Part shown: positions 63,231 to 64,000 of the stretch, in pieces
How positions within the stretch are numbered: position 1 is the stretch's first letter
Layout of the letters: every line of letters starts with the position of its first letter
From: Roseovarius arcticus
GTDB lineage: Bacteria; Pseudomonadota; Alphaproteobacteria; Rhodobacterales; Rhodobacteraceae
DNA length: 64,000 bases
Reading direction: 5' to 3'
NCBI RefSeq assembly: GCF_006125015.1
Contig: NZ_SZZN01000001.1
Span: 2,790,001-2,854,000, forward strand
Notes under the pieces: model-generated
The model's input: the letters and a program-made list of their open reading frames with translations, nothing else
Told to the model about the DNA's origin: nothing
Database searches by the model: none
Translations under genes and position numbers: made by a program

Positions 63231-63530
63231 TTAACCAAGCTGTGCGAGACAGGCCTGCTTATACGCGGTCACAGCCTCGTCCGTTAGCTGGTCTTTCGGC
63301 AGGGTGTAGACCCAGTCCAGCAGCGGAGGCACCGTTGCGGCATATTTTGCATCCGGCACCTTGGCCTTAACCGCCGCAAGCGCGCTAGGCTGGTCAGCAC
63401 CCTTAGCACGCAAGGCTACTGCATCCGCAACGATGGCAGACGTGGCGGCGCACCCACGGTCATGCGCCTTGTCGGCAAGCGTGGGTGATGCAGCGAGAAC
63501 AAATACGGCAAGATATGAGAGGCGGATCAT
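63231..63530 (-). CDS. small exported protein, unknown function
   Basis: 99 residues from the ATG at 63530, which has AAGGAG 4 bases ahead; the frame is open to 63596. Signal peptide IRLSYLAVFVLAASPTLA, then a helical mature part with two Cys (RGCAATS, QACLAQLG) and a central Pro-rich loop (VPDAKYAATVPPLLDWVY). No family recognised. It lies 83 bases from dnaG on the same strand but reads as its own unit. Confidence 0.7.
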   Translation of the reverse strand: MIRLSYLAVFVLAASPTLADKAHDRGCAATSAIVADAVALRAKGADQPSALAAVKAKVPDAKYAATVPPLLDWVYTLPKDQLTDEAVTAYKQACLAQLG

Positions 63531-63609
63531 GTCGCTCCTTAATTTCATCGTTAGTTGATTGAATTGTGAGTTAGACCCACGGGACGAACGGGCCATCAGG
63601 CCCCGGCAG

Positions 63610-63649
63610 CGCGTGGGTGCACAACCGGAGCTGTTCGAGCGCCCACGCG
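63610..63649. terminator. hairpins between the small exported protein gene and gdh
   Basis: CGCGTGGGTGC (63610-63620) pairs with GCGCCCACGCG (63639-63649), eleven pairs with one G-U, loop 18; a smaller GGGCC-ATCA-GGCCC lies near 63590-63603. They follow the gdh stop on the minus strand. No T-run; probably a 3' end structure. Confidence 0.5.
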
Positions 63650-63666
63650 CCGCGCTGGCAAGCGCC

Positions 63667-64000
63667 TTAAAGGCCCAGAGCGCGATAGCTGGCCGCCACT
63701 TTGCCGATGGACACCAGATATGCAGCTGTGCGCAGATCAGTTACGTCACTACGGCCGTGCCATACCTCGCGCATCGACTGATAGGCCGCGCGCATCGTAT
63801 CGTCGAGGCCGGAGCGGACCAACTCCAGCTCGCCCGCGCCGCGAAGGTAGCGCTGCTTAAAATCTGGGCTTAGCGTCCAGCCAAGTTCCTTATCGCCGCT
63901 CAGGCGCTCCAACTCGTCTACGACCAGTTGGTGACGCGATTCCTCTTGCCTGCGCCCCATCCGGCCAAAGCGGATATGGCTCAGGTTCTTGACCCACTCG
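63667..64000 (-). CDS. Glu/Leu/Phe/Val dehydrogenase, C-terminal part
   Basis: About 110 C-terminal residues of an amino acid dehydrogenase; the gene begins beyond the right edge. Visible are EWVKNLSHIRFGRMGRRQEE, YLRGAGELELVRSGLDDTM and LRTAAYLVSIGKVAASYRAL, the usual end of this family in Rhodobacterales. NAD(P)-linked interconversion of an amino acid, often glutamate, and its 2-oxo acid. The cofactor and substrate parts are outside the window, so the exact type is open. Confidence 0.9.
   Translation of the reverse strand, partial: EWVKNLSHIRFGRMGRRQEESRHQLVVDELERLSGDKELGWTLSPDFKQRYLRGAGELELVRSGLDDTMRAAYQSMREVWHGRSDVTDLRTAAYLVSIGKVAASYRALGL

Overview
The window reads as one contiguous, gene-dense stretch of an alphaproteobacterial chromosome. 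Several things point to the order Rhodobacterales (Roseobacter/Rhodobacter relatives): high GC, the block thrC - surf1 - coxC - ctaG - small membrane ORF - ctaB - coxB divergent from tldD, a DUF2794 gene, a class I lysyl-tRNA synthetase, dnaG followed by rpoD, and a Flp/Tad pilus cluster whose pilins carry the AVTVDW motif. This assignment is by familiarity with families and gene order; no search was run. I saw no rRNA, tRNA, insertion sequence, prophage or CRISPR array. Two genes are cut by the edges: a glutathione-dependent formaldehyde dehydrogenase (left) and a Glu/Leu/Phe/Val dehydrogenase (right).

Layout. 1-9 kb: formaldehyde dehydrogenase, an I78-type inhibitor lipoprotein, DUF2794, a methyltransferase, a LysE exporter, divergent hemC/hemE, an HNH protein, a BaiN-like flavoprotein, an FeS-type photolyase and a short-chain dehydrogenase. 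9-16 kb: a leucine-rich leader peptide with nested inverted repeats precedes a cupin gene and leuA; then a second cupin, an acyl-CoA synthetase, a ferric-iron binding protein with an operator-like palindrome, and an FAD-linked oxidase. 16-24 kb, minus strand: GNAT, M16 peptidase, thrC, surf1 and the cytochrome c oxidase subunit II/III and assembly genes. 24-33 kb: tldD, dprA (with a CtrA-like box), topA, an L,D-transpeptidase, a 3-oxoacid CoA-transferase pair and a lytic transglycosylase.

33-45.6 kb is the Tad (tight adherence) pilus locus: two Flp pilins, cpaB, cpaC, an OmpA-like lipoprotein, cpaE, cpaF, tadB, tadC, two TPR lipoproteins, the prepilin peptidase and an AAA+ ATPase with an unassigned role. 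Three hairpins split it into up to four transcription units, and no TadE/F/G minor pilins are present here.

45.7-64 kb: a ligase-associated-type DEXH helicase without its usual partners, a cytochrome c lipoprotein, lysK, a TerB-like protein, a stand-alone Lrp/AsnC ligand-binding domain, a second FAD-linked oxidase, an NlpC/P60 hydrolase coupled to a leucyl aminopeptidase, an unknown protein, beta-carbonic anhydrase, nrdR-ribD, a short-chain dehydrogenase, small secreted proteins, and dnaG-rpoD.

Most of the window is housekeeping. The less ordinary signals are the leucine leader and its alternative hairpins, the CtrA-like box at dprA, the regulatory repeats inside the Tad locus, and the AAA+ ATPase at its end.
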